Shown here: one piece after another, positions 13,735 to 15,879 of the stretch
Numbering within the stretch: the stretch's first letter is position 1
How the letters are laid out: the number at the start of each line of letters is the position of its first letter
Origin: Candidatus Nomurabacteria bacterium
GTDB lineage: Bacteria > Patescibacteriota > Minisyncoccia > Phycocordibacterales > UBA10002
NCBI GenBank assembly: GCA_943349725.1
Contig: CALQZP010000018.1
Span: 1 to 15,879, forward strand
Direction: 5' to 3'
DNA length: 15,879 bases
The notes under the pieces: generated by a model
The model's database searches: none
Told to the model about the DNA's origin: nothing
The model's input: only the letters and a program-made list of their open reading frames with translations
Translations under genes and position numbers: made by a program

Positions 13735-13958
13735 ATCGGTAGGTATCATCGTGAAGGAAAAGGGTATCAGGCACCCTTTCTAAGCATCACGACATGCTGA
13801 ACGTAAGGGAAGAGCTCGCCACACAAACAGTGGAGGCTATTGTTATTACATACTCACTCGGGCCAATGCGCGACTACCGATCTTCTCTACATTACATTGG
13901 TTTAAAGGTCACGGTTTGACGGCCATGGAGACCCAGAAAGGGTAGCTGACAACCTTTC
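13735..13958 (+). ncRNA. Candidate structured RNA upstream of the Panacea operon
   Basis: No reading frame fills this stretch, but it can fold. ATCGGTAG (13735-13742) and CTACCGAT (13874-13881) would close a multibranch loop holding hairpins AAAGGGT/ACCCTTT (13759-13779), AGCAT/ATGCT (13783-13798) and CCAC/GTGG (within about 13815-13835). CCAATG (13863-13868) could pair with CATTGG (13895-13900), crossing the closing stem as a pseudoknot. GAAAGG/CCTTTC (13936-13958) forms a last hairpin just before the antitoxin promoter. It matches no RNA family I know. Stems of 6-8 bp arise by chance in a region this long, and I see no clear promoter, so this remains a hypothesis. Confidence 0.3.
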
Positions 13959-13967
13959 CAACTCACT

Positions 13968-14003
13968 TTGATTAAAAAGGTTAAAAAATGTACACTATAG
14001 GTA
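13968..14003 (+). promoter_or_regulatory. Leaderless promoter of the Panacea-domain gene
   Basis: TTGATT (13968-13973), 17 bp, TACACT (13991-13996), then 6 nt to the ATG at 14003. It decides the start: the upstream in-frame ATG at 13988 overlaps the -10 region and would not be transcribed. Confidence 0.55.
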
Positions 14004-14485
14004 TGAGTTCATCTACTAAGAAAATTGGTGCTTTGTCCGTTGCAGAATACTTTATAGATAGGGCAAACAAAGAGAAGAAGCCCATTACCAACAAGAAGTT
14101 GCAAAAACTTCTTTATTACGCACAAGTTTGGTCTTTAGTTCTAAATGAGGAGAAACTATTTTCTGAGAGGATTGAGGCTTGGGTTCACGGACCGGCAATC
14201 CCTATAGTTTATAGAAAGTTTAGAGAGTTTGAGTTTAACCCAATCAAATTAGATACGTCTAGTTCCTCTTTTAGTTTTTCGAAAAAACAATCTGACCTGC
14301 TTGATAGTATCTGGTCTGTTTATGGCAAGCACGAAGCACAATACCTTGAGGCACTTAGTCATTCAGAGCTTCCGTGGCAAGAGGCACGAAAAGAATTATC
14401 GCCCTCTGAACCATCAAACAAAATAATCAGTATGACTACAGCAAAGAAGTTTTATGCAGGAAAACTCAAATCAAAAACTTCCTAG
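14003..14485 (+). CDS. Panacea-domain (DUF4065/GepA-like) antitoxin candidate
   Basis: 160 aa from ATG 14003. The fold signature is clear: VAEYFIDRAN (13-22), ITNKKLQKLLYYAQVW (28-43), FSERIEAWVHGPAIPIVYRKF (53-73), then the C-terminal SHSELPWQEAR (119-129). These match the Panacea domain (DUF4065, 'phage-associated protein GepA' family), shown in published work to act as a general antitoxin domain paired with many unrelated toxins. The next gene overlaps its 3' end by 32 nt, the usual toxin-antitoxin arrangement. Base composition is AT-rich like the SDR gene, unlike the housekeeping genes. The family call is strong; antitoxin function here is inferred. Confidence 0.88.
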   Translation: MSSSTKKIGALSVAEYFIDRANKEKKPITNKKLQKLLYYAQVWSLVLNEEKLFSERIEAWVHGPAIPIVYRKFREFEFNPIKLDTSSSSFSFSKKQSDLLDSIWSVYGKHEAQYLEALSHSELPWQEARKELSPSEPSNKIISMTTAKKFYAGKLKSKTS

Positions 14486-14885
14486 TGATGTAGCAGACCT
14501 AAAAACTGAACCGACCAAGATTTCTCCGATTGTCGCTGTCTCAGATGCCATAAAAGACTACGAGAATAAGAGAGTGGTATTTAGTTTTGAGGTTTATAAC
14601 AGTACCCAATGTAGAATTGGGAGTATTGATAAAACAGAAGCAAAAAAACTTACAAAGGAATTAAAGAAAGTTTCTACTACCCTTACTAAACACCTAATGC
14701 ATCAGCATAGTTCGGGGATTGCTTGTAAGGCTGTCAACGATTCAGGGAACTACTCAGCTCTGTTTGCCGATGTTCCAGAAGACACTGACTTACTAGAAAT
14801 AGACTACTCGAGTGCTGGAAGAGTGTTTGGTTATCTGGTTAACAACATTTTCAACATAGTTGCTATCGGGAAAGAACATAGGTAG
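14454..14885 (+). CDS. Small protein downstream of Panacea gene; candidate toxin
   Basis: 143 aa, starting inside the Panacea gene with a 32-nt overlap in another frame, so translation is probably coupled. The N-terminal 30 residues are polar and probably disordered. The body has a VVFSFEVYNSTQCRIGSID strand region, a lysine-rich helix (TEAKKLTKELKKVSTTLTKHLMHQH) and a C-terminal GRVFGYLVNNIFNIVAIGKEHR, a form (R.fG....N.F.iv.i...H) I have seen in other small bacterial proteins of unknown role. No membrane helix or catalytic motif is obvious. Position after an antitoxin domain suggests a toxin; I do not recognise the family. Confidence 0.7.
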   Translation: MQENSNQKLPSDVADLKTEPTKISPIVAVSDAIKDYENKRVVFSFEVYNSTQCRIGSIDKTEAKKLTKELKKVSTTLTKHLMHQHSSGIACKAVNDSGNYSALFADVPEDTDLLEIDYSSAGRVFGYLVNNIFNIVAIGKEHR

Positions 14886-14975
14886 AAAAAAGATTTAATA
14901 ATCCAATAAATTGAAGTCCGCTCTTAATGCTTGTCCAATTCGCAGTTTTGAACCTGTCCATCACAGCTATCACAA

Positions 14976-15007
14976 AAAAACACTCCGACAGTAGTCGGAG
15001 TGTTTTT
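14976..15007. terminator. Bidirectional terminator between the toxin candidate and the SurA-N gene
   Basis: AAAAACACTCCGAC (14976-14989) and GTCGGAGTGTTTTT (14994-15007) are perfect 14-bp inverted repeats with loop AGTA. T-runs on both strands fit two convergent genes. Confidence 0.92.
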
Positions 15008-15035
15008 CGTGATTCTTTCGTGGTTCAGGAGGTCA

Positions 15036-15737
15036 CTAGATAGTGGTCTCAATTTTTGCCTTCGCGCGAAGGGAGTCAACAAACGTCTTAACCATCGCCT
15101 GCTGTTTGTTCACGGTAATTTGCTGTTTGATTTGAGCGGAGAGGTCCTTGAGTGTTGGTATCGTCTTTACCCCAGCAGTAGTTTGCTGTTTGCTGTACTC
15201 CGCGTAGAAAGCAGCGATTTCGGCATCGGTCACGATAATTGATTTGGTGTCAATGTTCTGGAGAAGGTAGGTCTGCGTCGCAATTTGCTTCGCGATGTTT
15301 TCTCGAAGTTTCTCCTCGGTGAGGTTGCTCTTCACGAGCTCTTCCTTAAATTTATCAGCACCACCTGCCTGTGTGATGATTGCCTGAAACTGCTTCTCTA
15401 CTTCCTCGGGGCTCGCCTTTATTCCGGCAGCGACTACCCCTTGGTTCACGAGCTCGTTGTTCGTAAGATTGTCCAAGACCTCCGTCTTAATTCCCGCGAG
15501 CTTCGTCGCGTCCGCGACGTCTACGCCTTGGGCTTTGTATGATGTAATTGCGGCGGCGAGTTGCGTGTCAAATAGGTCCTTCGGAATAACGGTTCCGTTT
15601 ACCGTAGCTGCGCTTGCAACTTTAGTATCCGCCACCATAGCCTCCTTTGTTTCAGTTTTACTGGTTCGTCCCGAGATGAGATAGCCTCCCATTACGAGTA
15701 CCGCGAGTACCAGTACCACTATTGAAACGTCTTTCAT
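15036..15737 (-). CDS. Membrane-anchored SurA N-terminal-domain protein (chaperone-like)
   Basis: 233 aa from the ATG at 15737, chosen because AGGAAG lies 4 nt upstream; an ATG at 15758 would add seven residues without a Shine-Dalgarno site. A single N-terminal helix (DVSIVVLVLAVLVMGGYLI) anchors the protein, with the rest outside. After a polar linker come VNGTVIPKDLFDTQL, KTEVLDNLTNNELVNQGVVAAGI and a helical region with SPEEVEKQFQAI, typical of the SurA_N_3/peptidylprolyl-isomerase-associated chaperone fold. No parvulin domain (the catalytic domain in SurA or PrsA) is present, so it is probably a holdase-type secretion chaperone or a structural relative, not an isomerase. It has a strong promoter and a terminator of its own. 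Confidence 0.82.
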   Translation of the reverse strand: MKDVSIVVLVLAVLVMGGYLISGRTSKTETKEAMVADTKVASAATVNGTVIPKDLFDTQLAAAITSYKAQGVDVADATKLAGIKTEVLDNLTNNELVNQGVVAAGIKASPEEVEKQFQAIITQAGGADKFKEELVKSNLTEEKLRENIAKQIATQTYLLQNIDTKSIIVTDAEIAAFYAEYSKQQTTAGVKTIPTLKDLSAQIKQQITVNKQQAMVKTFVDSLRAKAKIETTI

Positions 15738-15799
15738 CTTGCTTCCTGTATTTTCCATATATTTTTTATCTGAACTAATAATTTCTTTTGCTTTACTGT

Positions 15800-15835
15800 G
15801 ATAGGTATTCTAGCTACATGGTAAAGACTAGTCAA
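15800..15835 (-). promoter_or_regulatory. Promoter of the SurA-N gene
   Basis: On the minus strand TTGACT (15835-15830), 17 bp, TAGAAT (15812-15807): a near-consensus sigma-70 promoter. Transcription should begin near 15800, giving a leader of about 60 nt to the ATG at 15737. The -35 box overlaps the start of the divergent gene. Confidence 0.7.
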
Positions 15836-15879
15836 TGAGTACAGCACCGCAAGAATATGGCTTAATTCGATTACGCAGT
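15835..15879 (+). CDS. Possible start of a further gene (3' partial)
   Basis: ATG 15835 opens a frame (MSTAPQEYGLIRLRS) that runs to the window end without a stop. It is divergent from the SurA-N gene, and TGGTAAAGA lies 7 nt before it, roughly like the leaderless promoters elsewhere in the window. Fifteen codons are too few to identify a product. Confidence 0.35.
   Translation, partial: MSTAPQEYGLIRLRS

Overview
The window looks like a chromosome segment from a Patescibacteria (Candidate Phyla Radiation) bacterium, probably of the Parcubacteria group. The main pointers are a secreted pilin-like protein with a TrbC/VirB2-type two-helix C-terminus, a CTP synthase with the variant motifs GGVMSGVGKG and FGLCYGMQ, a PurH reduced to its IMP cyclohydrolase half, almost no Shine-Dalgarno sequences, apparently leaderless promoters, and many short GC-rich hairpin repeats between and inside genes. 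TGA, TAA and TAG are all used as stops, so the code is standard. The phylum assignment is inference from these traits; no rRNA is present.

Layout. 1-3615 is the 3' part of a very large secreted protein with two separate HExxH zinc-protease motifs followed by Ig-like domains. 3616-3752 is a palindrome-rich spacer. 3753-4556 is the pilin-like protein. 4605-6299 is ftsE-ftsX (divisome/cell-wall ABC module). 6385-8067 is pyrG (CTP synthase). 8103-8669 is a small multi-pass membrane protein. 8806-9843 is a class I fructose-bisphosphate aldolase, followed by a clear terminator. 9973-10737 is an inositol-monophosphatase-family phosphatase. Together the last two could make fructose 6-phosphate from triose phosphates. 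All of these read rightward.

A strong hairpin at 10775-10834 separates them from two leftward genes: a HAD phosphatase (10866-11492) and purH (11701-12369), each with a recognisable promoter; purH also has a terminator. Then come tRNA-Gln(CTG) with a near-perfect terminator, a 29-codon remnant of tspO, and an AT-rich short-chain dehydrogenase broken by one extra T in a T8 run.

The stretch 13549-14002 has no gene. It holds GC-rich inverted repeats and then about 220 nt that can fold into a multi-hairpin structure with a possible pseudoknot. It leads into a two-gene overlapping operon (14003-14885): a Panacea-domain (DUF4065) antitoxin and a small unrecognised protein that is a candidate toxin. 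A bidirectional terminator separates this from a leftward membrane-anchored SurA-N-type chaperone (15036-15737), and a new rightward gene may begin at 15835.

The most unusual signals are: (a) four genes whose -10 box lies exactly 6 nt before the start codon, implying leaderless mRNAs; (b) short hairpin repeats inserted in frame in conserved enzymes, with one 13-mer shared between two unrelated genes; (c) the double-zincin surface protein with an AT-rich middle module; (d) the structured intergenic region joined to the Panacea toxin-antitoxin candidate; (e) the tspO remnant flanked by a duplicated promoter word.
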